The notes beneath the pieces are model-generated. The model saw only the letters and a list, made by a program, of their open reading frames with translations. It was not told where the DNA came from and made no database searches. A program made the position numbers and the translations under genes. DNA of 64,000 bases from Aegilops tauschii subsp. strangulata (lineage: Eukaryota > Streptophyta > Magnoliopsida > Poales > Poaceae), in NCBI RefSeq assembly GCF_002575655.3, contig NC_053036.3, forward strand, positions 163,532,627 to 163,596,626, given 5' to 3'. Positions 24,801-35,085 of this stretch are shown here, in pieces; positions within the stretch are counted from its first letter, which is position 1; every line of letters begins with the position of its first letter.

Positions 24801-25425
24801 TGGTCCTCAACAACCAAAAAAACAGAAATTCTCCCATGAGAATGTTCACGCACTAGGGCATTAATTTTATGATTTTATCAGATGCATGGCCTGAACAGTT
24901 TAATTAACAACATGCCTATTTCGATCGATTAAATAAATGATGTAGATGTTGTCGTTTCCATTATCATGGTGATGCCAGATTAATTTACTCCTGTGATGAT
25001 TAACTTGTGACTTGCCTGGAAAAATTGCCGCAGTGTTCACCTACAACAAGCAGTTCCACAACGTGATCGCGGTGAGCAAGGCGGACTACAAGAACTGCAA
25101 CGTGACTAAGCCGACGGCCACCTGGGCCACGGGCAAGGACTCCGTCGTCCTCAACACCACCGGCCACCACTACTTCCTCTGCGGCTTCCCGGGCCACTGC
25201 GCCATCGGGCAGAAGGTCGACGTCCGCGTGCTCTCCTCTGCTGCCCCTTCCACCGCCCCCGCCATGGCGCCCGCCCCGGCAGCCGCGGGAGGCGGCTCAG
25301 CCGGCCGCGCCGGCGCCGCGCCCTCGCCGCACGCCAACGCCGCGTCGGCCGTCAGTAGCTCCTTCGCCGTGACGGTCGCCGCGTCCGTGCTGTCCGTGGC
25401 CGCTGCCGGACTAAACCTGCTGTAG
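15863..25425 (+). CDS. phytocyanin (stellacyanin/mavicyanin-like blue copper protein), GPI-anchored
   Basis: Two exons, 15863-16046 and 25034-25425, joined at CTTG|GTACGC and GCCGCAG|TGTTC, give 191 residues. The start is supported by GCCATGG context and an immediate signal peptide (about residues 1-27, cleavage after ASA). The plastocyanin-like domain runs from [10 protein letters not shown] to KVDVRVL. Copper ligands are His70, Cys111, His116 and Gln121 ([12 protein letters not shown]); glutamine as fourth ligand is the stellacyanin mark. Cys83 and Cys117 would form the disulfide. N-glycosylation sites are NVT (84) and NTT (102). An Ala/Pro linker ([10 protein letters not shown]) resembles an arabinogalactan attachment region, and a hydrophobic tail (about 172-191) fits a GPI signal. 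It would sit at the outer plasma membrane or wall and bind copper for electron transfer; its physiological partner is unknown. Reading frame is intact despite a 9-kb intron. Confidence 0.92.
16197..16355. mobile_element. Stowaway-type MITE (159 bp)
   Basis: Terminal inverted repeats CTCCCTCCGTTTCTAAATAT and its complement near the other end, flanked by TA on both sides (16195-16196 and 16356-16357), as expected for Tc1/mariner-derived Stowaway elements. Confidence 0.88.
17321..17458 (-). repeat. 3' LTR of the intronic Copia
   Basis: 138 bp. The purine-rich tract GCGGGAGGA (minus strand, 17459-17467) directly precedes it. A TATATAAG box lies inside. Confidence 0.9.
17459..22112 (-). pseudogene. 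Copia gag-pol polyprotein, frameshifted
   Basis: Starts at ATG 22112 (MAPPTPPPP). Gag ([20 protein letters not shown]) leads to a Pro-rich linker with no zinc knuckle seen. Protease has FDSGASSHM (near 20670). The GAG pre-integrase motif is WHRRLGHPN. Integrase has HCDLW, CDNGREF and PQNGKAE. Reverse transcriptase has [18 protein letters not shown] (near 18410) and LKQAPRAW. RNase H has [17 protein letters not shown], and the C-terminal block is [15 protein letters not shown] stop near 21992, a stop near 17748 and frameshifts near 20880, 19570 and 18285 prevent a full product. Order protease-integrase-RT-RNase H is diagnostic of Copia. Confidence 0.9.
22131..22144 (-). promoter_or_regulatory. 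primer-binding site of the intronic Copia
   Basis: Minus-strand TGGTATCAGATACC immediately follows the 5' LTR, complementary to the 3' end of a tRNA-Met. Confidence 0.8.
22145..22283 (-). repeat. 5' LTR of the intronic Copia
   Basis: 139 bp, near-identical to the copy at 17321-17458. TATATAAG lies in the promoter part. Confidence 0.9.
22312..25033 (+). other. remaining intron sequence, no gene seen
   Basis: Unique-looking AT-rich intron DNA with a GC-richer block at 22400-22950. A GA microsatellite lies at 23112-23128, and ATGAGAATGTTC occurs twice near 24783 and 24836. Open frames are short and carry no recognisable motif. Confidence 0.6.
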
Positions 25426-25884
25426 TCCGGCGGTTTGCCGGCCGAGGATGGACGGATGGATGGCGCCCTGTGAGTTGTGAGCTTGCGTTTTTCGCCGTAC
25501 GAGCGCGAGCAGTCGTAGAGACATCTCTGGTCATCTCTCATCTGGATCCTGTGTTTTTTACTGTTCTGCTCTTTTTTTTTTGTGTGTGCCATACTCTTCT
25601 CAGTGGATCTTGGTCTGGTTTGGGGATTTGTGCCGGTTGTCATCGGCTTAGTTTAATCAATCAAGTAAGCACTCTCTTATGGTTTTTACTGCTGAAGACG
25701 ACATGCCTTGGAGAGTAAATTAATCATCTGAGACACAATCATTGAGCGCATCAGTGGATTAGGATTCAGACAAGATGCTGCCAGGAAGATGGTGTGCACT
25801 AGCGATCAATTCACTTTACCTGTCAGTACTAGTCTTACTAATGACTAATATAACTAGCTATATAAGCATAGTCCTAATTCATAA
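25426..25884 (+). other. 3' flank of the phytocyanin gene
   Basis: Contains the presumed 3' UTR (about 200-250 bases, T-rich tract near 25566, AATCAA near 25655). No canonical AATAAA is visible close to the stop. Nothing else is recognised before the transposon boundary at 25885. Confidence 0.5.
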
Positions 25885-25978
25885 GGGTCTGTTTGGATGA
25901 AGGCCTGACACACAGCTCTTGGCTTGGCAGCAATCTCAGCCTCGGTCTTCCAAATCCAACACCGGGCAGCTACTCCAT

Positions 25979-27255
25979 AGTTCATCTCCAATAGTTGCAC
26001 GCACCAAAAAGGGGTGTTGTAAAAATATTCGGGCACGAAAACGAATTTTTTTTCGCATGACAAGGCGACGTTTAATAGGGCACCTAGATGAACAAGACCA
26101 ATTTTTTTTGAACTAACATTCGAACTACTTCGACCATATTTCATATTTCATACGTACTTCGACCCAAATTTAAACATGCAAACTATAAACATAGTTTAAA
26201 TACGACATGCAAAATTAAACTACCAACTTAAACTACGATGAGCAAACTATGAACACTATAGATTTTCGCATTCGATATCATCGAACCCATCACTCTTGCC
26301 GTCAGAATCGACGTTGAACACACTCGAGGCTCATGCATTCTTCTTTTTCTTCGTCTCTGATGACGAAGGCCCTGCCTCGGAATCGTTCTTGCGCTTCGAC
26401 TGCTCGACGTCCGTCTTCCAGTAGAACTCCATCTCTACCTGCACATACTCCAGATGTGCCCTAGCAAAGGCTGCCATCGCCTCCTCGCCGCTCTCTCTAA
26501 TGTTGTCCTGCTCCTCGACAACAATGCGGGAAGCCAACTTGCTCGGGCTGGACTCGATTATCATCGATGACCCGACAAGTTCCGCATTCGCCCGAGACTC
26601 AATCTTCGGGGAATTAAGCCTGGAGCACGCGAGGCCAAGCCTCCACAAGGCGACGTCGTAGCGCGAGGGCATGGTCGGTCGTCGGCAACGTGTTGAGCCA
26701 GTACCTCCGGCCGCCGTGCTGGAACTCGACGCCGTTGTTGCCGGACGGTCGAAGCCGCACCCTCTTGAATCCCCTCTTGCCCTTGCCTTCGGCGGCATGG
26801 CGAGGAGGCAACATCGCTGAGGAGGAGAGGCAACACCAGTGCGGCGGCGGCGTGGCAAACTTTGGCAAAAAAGGGGGCGGTGGCATGGCGGATTTCGGCG
26901 GAAAGGGGGCGGTCGCAGCGCGATTCGTCCGTCTGGCGGCCAACGGGCGGGGTGCGACGAGTGGATCCGGCGATGGCGGGGTGTGATAGCCGCATATCTA
27001 AAGGTGGGAGTGGCGCGGGTGTGTGGCTGCGTGTGTGGAAGACGACTGTTGGGTCATGACTATGTGTCGTTTTGTTTTGGGGCAGCAGCCGAAGTGATGT
27101 ATATTTGCAGCACTCCATGTTGTATATAAGGGCTGCCCAAAATTTTCCTTTTGCATTTTTTTTGCGGTTGGGCAGCTGTTGGAGGCCATTTTTTACCTCC
27201 TCGTGCTCCCAAAACATCTCATGCCCAAAAATAGGGCTGTTATTGGAGATGCTCT
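25979..27255 (-). mobile_element. inner TIR element carrying an AP2-like ORF
   Basis: Inverted ends share CATCTCCAATA: left GTTCATCTCCAATAG at 25980, right complement GAGCATCTCCAATAAC at 27255. About 1.28 kb. A minus-strand TATA-like CTTATATACAA (near 27125) lies upstream of the ORF. Superfamily is unresolved because I cannot fix the target duplication. Confidence 0.55.
26331..26798 (-). pseudogene. AP2/ERF-like domain protein of a transposon-amplified family, frameshifted
   Basis: ATG at 26798 (MPPK). In shifting frames the sequence reads KRGFKRVRLRPSGNNGVEF, GGRRYWLNTLPTTDHA, then YDVALWRLGLACSRLNSPKI, which follows the AP2 pattern (RVRxRPSG, WLGTF, YDxAxxxLxG, LNFP). The C-terminal part is intact: FARAHLEYVQVEMEFYW followed by a basic, serine-rich tail ending KKKKNA. 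Two frameshifts, near 26785 and 26670, break it. Similar small AP2-like proteins with this EYVQxExEYYW tail are familiar to me as multicopy proteins in wheat-type genomes; that is memory, not a search result. Confidence 0.6.
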
Positions 27256-27353
27256 TAGCCAGGCAGCAATCTCAACATTAGCCCTAAAAATCCAACACAT
27301 GATAATGTTGCCTTAGTCGGGCAGTTTTTTGAGGAAGCCAACCAAATAGGTCA

Positions 27354-28385
27354 TGTGTTTGTCCTCGGGCTAAGAGCATAGTCAGGCTTCTCATAATGTC
27401 CCTACTTGATCAGCAATTATATGTAAGGGTACTATTTTATTTATGTGATATAATTATCACATTGTATTTAAGGTCAATCATGTGACATAATTATCACACT
27501 CGTGTATCATCTTTTTGACCTGAATTTTGAAACATGAAATTCGTTGAGATGGCGCGTGCTTTTGTGCCTATTTATTTTCACACAAGAATGTTTGCTATTG
27601 TTGCAAAACATATAGTTTGATTAATATTCTTTGTAGTTGTAGGAATATGTTACCTGGTAAGAAGGTTGGTTATAGTTTGATTTTGTATAAGATAGCAAGG
27701 GTTCTAAACAATGGTAGGGGGAGGAAGCAAGAGAGGCCAAGCACACGTCACTCATAGCGCAGCCTCCTGTGATCTATAGGAAAAGCATACATGATATGAA
27801 TTGAACCGTCGGTGATACACAACAAATCGCAGACGATTTGTGGCACTTCTACGTGTGCTTAGGGGCTCCTCAACAGTTTGTGATAGCACATTATCGCACG
27901 CGCAACCTTAGGGGAAACGTGCCCAATGCAAAATGCAATCCTACTCATAATTTTTTTCAGGAAGTGTGTGCGATGATGTCATGCATGGCAAACGCTTGCC
28001 ATAGAATACTCGTGTGCGATGGGCCACATATCACACACACTTTCTATGATGGCACATGTGCCTTAGGTAATATTTCACAAACGGTTGAATGTCAAACACC
28101 GTTTAGTTTCCCTGCGCAATTAGAAACATTTGACTCGCGAGAGACGTGGGCGATTGATCCCCAAACCCACATGTGTGCCAGAATATAATGTGTGTGATAT
28201 GTTCCTACATCGCATACAATTATATTTGGTAGAGCGTCTGCATCATCGCTCCCTAACGTCTACGGTTTCTGTGTCATGTGGGATGGACCCTCCTTATCGC
28301 ACACACAAGTATGGCGACGGTTTAAAACTCTGTACCAAAAAGGGGGTAAACCCGTTTATATAGCACATCGATGCACTTGCACTAG
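27354..28385 (-). mobile_element. probable CACTA-type transposon end
   Basis: Read on the minus strand the block starts CACTAGTGCAAGTGCATCG (28385) and is rich in short repeated GTGTGCGAT/ATCGCACAC strings, like the subterminal repeats of CACTA elements. No transposase is seen and the other end is not found. TTGCACTAGTGCAA (28376-28389) is a perfect 14-base palindrome at the junction. 27354-27650 shows nothing identifiable. Confidence 0.35.
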
Positions 28386-29870
28386 TGCAATATCCCTTAG
28401 AGCCAGCATTTTTAGATTTGAAAATTCCTGGGTACGACACAATCAGTTTAGGGAGGTGGTCAAGAAAATTTGGGAGCAACAGATCAATGAAGTGGATAGT
28501 GCTAAACCCATTGCTGCAAAATTTAAAAGACTCAGAAAACATCTCAAGAATTGGGCTAGAACACTATCAGATCTCAGGCAGAATATTAATGACACCAATT
28601 TCATGATCCTTTGCTATGACACCCTAGAGGAATTCAAAGACTTATCCAATGATGAACTTAATGGCATCTGAACAATCTTTTAAACAACAGTGAATTTACT
28701 AGAAACAAAGAGCTACTACAAGGATGATCCAGATGGGAGAAGCTAATACCAAATATTTCAAGGGCTAAAGCCACCATCAAGTTTAGAAATAACCAAATTG
28801 CTATGCAGATGGATGAAAATGGCATAGAACATCATGAGCACCAAAAAAGCAGCAATCCTTTTTAGAGCCTTCAAACAGAGAATGGGGACATCATCAGTCA
28901 AAGAATAACCTTTGCACCTGCATGACCTGCTGGAACACCATAATGGACTTTTGGAGCTTGAAGTCCATTTGGAAAAGAGGAAATAGATAAGGCTATCTTG
29001 GAAATGCCTGCCGAGAAGTCCTCTGGACCAGATGGGTTCAATGCTGCCTTTCTCAAATCATGCTGGGATATTATTGCACCTGATTTTTACAGATTGATCA
29101 AAGACTTCCACAAGGGCACTGTCAATCTCTAGAGCATCAACTACTCTTTCATTACTCTCATTCCAAAGAAGGACTCTGTTGCCTGCCCTGGAGATTTTAG
29201 ACCCATCTCTCTTCTGAATTGTACCCTGAAAATCATCACTAAACTCTAGACAAACAGACTTCAGAAATCCATTCTTACTCTAGTCCACAAAAATTTAATA
29301 TGGTTTCTGAATAACAGATGCATCCAAGATTGTCTTGCTTGGTCTTATGAGTATATCTATTAGTGTCATCAATCAAATCAAGAAGTTGTGTTGCTTAAAC
29401 TAGACTTTGAAAAGGCATTTGACATGCTTAATCATGACACGCTTGTTGAGATTTTACAAGCAAGAGGTTTTGGAGAGAAATGGATTCATTGTATCTACAA
29501 CACAGGATATTCTTCTATTCTGCTTAATGGGTTATCTGGGAAACAATTTCTGTGCGAAAAAGGAGTTAGACAGGGAGACCCACTTTCACCATTAATTTTT
29601 GTCTTGGCTACTAACCTCCTGCAAACCATTCTCAATGAGGCAATGCATAATGCTCCTGTGGTTCCACAATTACAGCACAATACCAATCCAAATGACACTA
29701 CACTGGTAGTTCAAGCTGAGGCTACACAATTGAACAACATTAAGAATCTCCTCCTTCAATATGCTGCATATACCAGACTGAAAGTAAACTATGCCAAATC
29801 CACTATGATTGCAATCAATACTTCAGATCACAAGATGCAGGAGCTATCTGCACTCTTTGGTTGTCATACT
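28386..29870 (+). pseudogene. LINE (L1-type) ORF2 remnant
   Basis: The linker region after a lost endonuclease (RFENSWVRHNQFREVVKKIW) leads to RT blocks [56 protein letters not shown] and [19 protein letters not shown]. The catalytic YADD block has decayed to NPNDTTLVV. Several stops occur (after TVNL, after ITKL). The 3' end is cut by the Maximus LTR at 29871. It once encoded the enzyme for target-primed reverse transcription. Confidence 0.85.
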
Positions 29871-30975
29871 TGTAAGTGCATCTAGTGCCACCCCTAGTTG
29901 GTTTTGGAGTATTGACGACAAACTTGGTTGAGGGACTAATGTGTTTGTGAGAATTGCAGGATAACACAGGTAGTAGTCCCTCACTGATTCGGTTTACCTA
30001 TCAGAGATGACCCCTAAAAATGTGTGAAGACATTGAAGACAATGGTGGTTCGTGAAGACATTCATGGTGAAGATTATGACATGAGAAGACGTTCATGTGA
30101 AGAATATGAAGTGCGAAGACATAGTTGTTTCGTAGTTTCCTTTTCTTCTTTGTTGAGTCATAGGAACCACCGTACTGTTAATTGGGGTCCAAGTGAACAA
30201 AGTCAGAGTGACTGAAGTGATGCTCAACCAAATCCTATGTCTTCGAGCGAAGACAATGAGAGCAAATCTTATCCAGAGCTGGATGAGTCAGCTTTACTTG
30301 TAGCCCAAGTCAAGCTGTCGCATGTGTTTGAAATCCGACCATTGGACACGTGTCGGTTCCTTAGTGACCCAGGGTCATTTCGGACAAATCAGGTCGGGTT
30401 GCCTCCAGGCTATAAATAGCCCACCCCCTACACCATAAATTGGTGGCTGCTTAGAGTTAGTGCACGGCTTTTGTCGTTTGAGAGCAACCCACCTCTGAAG
30501 CATTTGAGAGAGAGATCCGTGCAAGGACAAAGCCCAAAACACCCAGAACCAAAGAGTGTTAGGCATCACTGAAGTCTTTCTGTCCGCGTGACCTGAAGAC
30601 TTGTTACACTTGAGGACTGTGAATCCTCCAGCCGGTTAGGCGTCGCGTTCTGAGCATCGAAGAGCCATTGTGGATTGCCAGTGAACGAAGTCTATGAAGG
30701 TTTGGAAGTTTACCTTGAAGACTTACATGAGTGATTGGGCAAGGATTGGGTGTCCTTAGCTCAAGGGGAATAAGGTGAAGACGCAGTCTTCTGAGTTAAA
30801 TCTTAGTCTCCCTAACCAGACGTACAGTTGTCACAACAACTCGAACTGGTCTACCAAATCCTTGTCTTCACCAAGCAACTGGTTCTATCCTTCACTTCTC
30901 TTTACTTTACAGTTTGTCTTCGTGAAGTCATTGCCTGCTTGTCTGATATGATTGACTTCACTGAGTGAAGACTAT

Positions 30976-33900
30976 TGTGACGCCCGGATATTTAAGCTAC
31001 AGTAATTCTTTGCTAATGATGCCACGTCACTTCGATTACTGTTGCTAATCTCGCGTTAGTTCGAAACCGATTCTAATTCCAATCCAAAATCAAGCAAACA
31101 ATAAAAGTTTTCAAATATTAAAATTAAAATTTTCGGAGTGAACCAAATATTGCATAGATAATTATGGTGGAGAAACAACACCTTTATAAAATGTTTAAAT
31201 AATATGAGATGAATAAAACAACAACAAAAACAATTATTTAAATACCTTTTGTAATTAATAAAATGTCAAACTAATTTATTGAGGACTGGACTTGTTGAGT
31301 ATGGACTAAGTTGAAATACTAATTTATATACAAAGTATATATTTTACTAAAACTAAAATAATAGGATACAAAACTATAACAGAAAAAGTAAAATAAATAA
31401 AAAGTAAAAACAAAACAAAAGAAAGGACCCCCCCTGCTGGACCGCGGCCCAGCTGGCCATCGGGCCAACCAGGCCGGCCCAGGCCGGCCCCCACTCCCCT
31501 ATAACCCTCCCCCGAAACCCTAACCGCTACCCCTCTCCTCCCACTCTCCCCTCGTTTCCCCTTTTTCTCGATCTGGATCGGGGGCTCGATCCGCCCCGAC
31601 CCCATCGCCTCGTCGCCACGCCGACGCCGTCCGAAGCCCGCGCCGCCGCCTGGATCTCGCCGGAGCCTCCCCACCGGACCTCGTCGTCTCCTCCCCGAGC
31701 CCCACTGCCCTGTCCCTACGCCCAGCGGTGAGGCCCCCGACCTCTTCCCCTCTGCCCTCCGCGCCTCGCGCGTGGCCGCCTCCTGCTTTCCCTCGACGCT
31801 CTCATCGCAGCCCCCGCACCGGCCCTCGCCTCTGCCGCCCCTGTGCGTCGCCCACCGCCCGCGTCGACTGCGCGCGCGCGATGGCGCTCCCGCCTTTGCT
31901 CGCCCTTCCTCGTGAACGCGTCCGCCACCCCCGCGCTCGGCTACGCCGCCCGCTGACGGCCGCACCCTGCCGTCGTCGCCACACGCGCTGCGAGGCCGAG
32001 CCCTGGCGCTTCTACACTCAACGCCGGCGCCTCTGCAGCCCACCTCCGACAACCCCACGGCCATCCTCCGGAGCGCCTCGTCGCGTTGCGTTTGCCGAGC
32101 CCACTCACAGATCCAGCCGTCGCCGGAGATGGTCGGCCGGCGAGCACCTCCGCTCTCTGTTCGCATCGCCGGTGTACCACCGCGTGTGGCTCACTGATAG
32201 GTGGGCCCGCCCGGTTTAACCAACCCCCTAACCACGTAATTAGATAGAACCTAATAAAATTGTTTAGTTGAATAACTGGAAATGACATGTGGACCCTTTT
32301 CTTAAAAAACATCTGTTTAAAATTATCTAAGTCAATGACATGTGGCCCCCCACCTAATCTGTGTAAATTAATTAAACAATTAATTTACACTGTCTTTATG
32401 ATAGCTGGGTCCCACCAGCCAGTTTGACCAGTCAACAGTCAATATGTTGACCGCTAACTGGACTGCTGACTCAGCCCCTGTACCCCACTGTCAGCCTCTG
32501 CTGACTGGACAGTTGACTCAGTCAACTAGCCCCACCTGTCAGCCTCACTAGCACCTCTTTGGGTACACTTCTGTGTACCCATAGCATTTATTATTTAAAT
32601 GAATTTTGAATTAAATTAAATCCAGGAAATCTAGAAAATGATTAAATCTTTATAAATTAATATAAAATAATCCGTAGCTCGGATGAAAATACTTTATACA
32701 TGAAAGTTGCTCAGAACGACGAGACGAATCCGGATACGCAACCCGTTCGTCCACCACACATCCCTAGCATAGCAAACACGCAACTTTCCCCCTACGGTTC
32801 ATCTGTTCGAAAACGCGAAACGCCAGGGATACTTTCCCGGATGTTTCCCCCCTTCGTCGGTATCACCTACTACCGCGTTAGGGCACACCTAGCACCGCGT
32901 ATTGCCATGTTTCGCTTTGTGATGCTTTGATTGCTTTGTTATTTATTGTGTTCCCCCTCCGTTACTTCTTTCCGGTAGACCCCGAGACTGCCGGCGACCC
33001 CAGTTCGACTACGGAGTTGATGACCCTTCCTTGCCAGAGCAACCAGGCAAGCCCCCCCTTGATCACCAGATATCGCCTATTCTTCTCTATACAGCTTGCA
33101 TTAGAGTAGTGTAGCATGTTACTGCTTTCGGTTAATCCTATTCTGCTACATAGCATGTCATTGTTGCTACAGTTGTTACCCTTACCTGCTATCCTACTGC
33201 TTAGTATAGGATGCTAGTGTTCCATCAGTGGCCCTACACTCTTGTCCATCTGCCATGCTATACTACTGGGCCGTGATCACTTCGGGAGGTGATCAGGGGT
33301 ATATACTATATACTTTATATACATGACACATGTGGTGACGAAAGTCGGGTCAGCTCGTTGAGTACCCGCAAGTGATTCTGATGAGGGGGCTGAAAGGACA
33401 GGTGGCTCCATCCCGGTAGAGGTGGGCCTGGGTTCCTGACGGCCCCCGACTGTTACTTTGTGGCGGAGCGACAGGGCAGGTTGAGACCACCTAGGAGAGA
33501 GGTGGGCCTGGCCCTGGTCGGCGTTCACGGATACTTAACACGCTTAACGAGATCTTGGTATTTGATCTGAGTCTGGCCATTTGGTCTATACGCACTAACC
33601 AACTACGCGGGAACAGTTATGGGCACTCGGCGTCGTGGTATCAGCCGAAGCTCTTTTTGACGTCAGCGACTGAGTGGCACGCGCCGCATTGGACCGTAAG
33701 CTCGCGCTTGTATTAAGGGGGCTAGGTCTGCTTCCGGCCGCGTACGCAACGTGCAGGTGTGCAATGGGCGATGGGCCCAGACCCCTGCGCGCATAGGATT
33801 TAGACTGGCGTGCTAACCTCTCTGTTGAGCCTAGGTGGGGCTGCGACGTGTTGATCTTCCGAGGCCGGGCATGACCCAGGAGAGTGTGTCCGGCCAAATG

Positions 33901-34783
33901 GGATCGAGCGTGTTGGGTTATGTGGTGCACCCCTGCAGGGAAGTTTATCTATTCGAATAGCCGTGTCCCTCGGTAAAAGGACGACCTGGAGTTGTACCTT
34001 GACCTTATGACAACTAGAACCGGATACTTAATAAAACACACCCTTCCAAGTGCCAGATATAACCCGGTGATCGCTCTCTAATAGGGCAACGAGGAGGGGA
34101 TCGCTGGGTAGTTTTATGCTATGCGATGCTACTTGGTGAACTTACCATCTACTCTCTTCTACATGCTGCAAGATGGAGGTGGCCTGAAGCGTAGTCTTCG
34201 ACATGATTAGCTATCCCCCTCTTATTCTGGCATTCTGCAGTTCAGTCCACCGATATGGCCCTTTACACATATACCCATGCATATGTAGTGTAGCTCCTTG
34301 CTTGCGAGTACTTTGGATGAGTACTCACGGTTGCTTTTCTCCCTCTTTTCCCCTTTTCCTTTCTACCTGGTTGTCGCAACCAGATGCCGGAGCCCAGGAG
34401 CTAGACGCCACCGTCGACGACGACTCCTACTACACCGGAGGTGCCTACTACTATGTGCAGCCTGCTGACGATGACCAGGAGTAGTTTAGGAGGATCCCAG
34501 GTAGGAGGCCTGGGCCTCTTTCGATCTGTATCCCAGTTTGTGCTAGCCTTCTTAAGGCAAACTTGTTTAACTTATGTCTGTACTCAGATATTGTTGCTTC
34601 CGCTGACTCGTCTATGATCGAGCACTTATATTCGAGCCCTCGAGGCCCCTGGCTTGTATTATGATGCTTGTATGACAAATTTATGTTGTAGAGTTGTGTT
34701 GTGATATCTTCCCGTGAGTCCCTGATCTTGATCGTACACATTTGCGTGCATGATTAGTGTATGATTGAATCGGGGGCATCACA
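30976..34783 (+). repeat. Gypsy solo LTR (3.8 kb) with perfect target duplication
   Basis: Starts TGTGACGCCCGGATATTTAAG and ends CGGGGGCATCACA, flanked by ACTAT at 30971-30975 and 34784-34788. Layout matches the other long LTRs here: AT-rich U3, CTATAACCC near 31499, GC-rich leader (31430-32220), then a long downstream part. No primer-binding site, gag or pol remains, so it is a recombined solo LTR. GC-rich open frames on both strands at 31324-32219 are taken as non-coding. Confidence 0.9.
32979..34484 (+). other. two-exon acidic ORF-like segments inside the solo LTR
   Basis: Segment 1 (32979-33046) follows CCGGTAG, reads FDYGVDDPSLPEQP, and ends at CAG|GCAAG. Segment 2 (34384-34484) follows a long pyrimidine tract and CAACCAG, reads DAGAQELDATVDDDSYYTGG and ends QPADDDQE then TAG. 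The join is open in the same phase as in LTR A and in the LTR at 54178. One base appears lost inside segment 1, since its start and end are in different frames. Confidence 0.45.
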
Positions 34784-35021
34784 ACTATTTACCGTTTGGC
34801 TTCATATTGTCTTCTATCCTGATCCATACTACCTAGCTGCTGATAGTATTCGTGCTTTCACTTCATTGCTTACTTGACTATGGCTTGTCTAGTGTAGTCT
34901 ACCTTCCGCTGCATATCAATAGGTTCAGTTCTACTTTTTGTCTTCAAGGACCTCTTATTTTGAAGACTTTCATAAAAATCGCCTATTCGCCGCCCTCTAG
35001 TCGATAACTAGCACTTTCAAT

Positions 35022-35033
35022 TGGTATCAGAGC
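35022..35033 (+). promoter_or_regulatory. primer-binding site of Maximus
   Basis: TGGTATCAGAGC lies two bases after the LTR end, complementary to initiator tRNA-Met. Confidence 0.85.
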
Positions 35034-35085
35034 AAGGTGCTCCCTTGTTCTGTGTGATTCAGTTTAACCACCTGGAGTTTTAGCT

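Larger units (their letters stand above)
16047..25033 (+). other. 8987-bp intron of the phytocyanin gene
   Basis: The single intron lies within the codon between GDTL and FTYN, the usual intron position in phytocyanin genes, and has GT-AG borders. About 5 kb of it is an antisense Copia element, and two Stowaway-type MITEs add more. Even without these it would be near 4 kb, long for this family. Confidence 0.88.
25885..27353. mobile_element. outer Tourist/Harbinger-like MITE, split
   Basis: The left end GGGTCTGTTTGGATG follows TAA. The right end, read inward, is GACCTATTTGGTTGGC, an imperfect inverted repeat of the left. The inner part is interrupted by another element (25979-27255). GGCAGCAATCTCA and the following AATCCAACAC appear on both sides of that insertion (near 25927 and 27263), so the two flanks overlap by about 45 bases and may derive from two related copies. 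Confidence 0.5.
29871..35019 (+). repeat. 5' LTR of Maximus, split by a solo LTR
   Basis: Starts TGTAAGTGCATCTAGTGCC and ends AACTAGCACTTTCA. Without the insertion 30976-34783 and one ACTAT copy it is 1336 bp. TATAAATAG (near 30411) marks the promoter. Repeated TGAAGAC/GAAGAC strings are characteristic of its U3 and R parts. Confidence 0.85.

Noticed and set aside
24780..24850. Possible MITE at the repeated ATGAGAATGTTC
   Set aside because: The strings are short direct repeats with no terminal inverted repeats or target duplication.
25485..25718. Small ORF downstream of the phytocyanin gene
   Set aside because: Lies in the presumed 3' UTR, starts without a good context and has no recognisable motif.
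31324..32219. Opposing ORFs of 280 and 163 residues
   Set aside because: They sit in the GC-rich island of the solo LTR; Arg/Gly or Arg/Pro composition and lack of motifs argue against coding.
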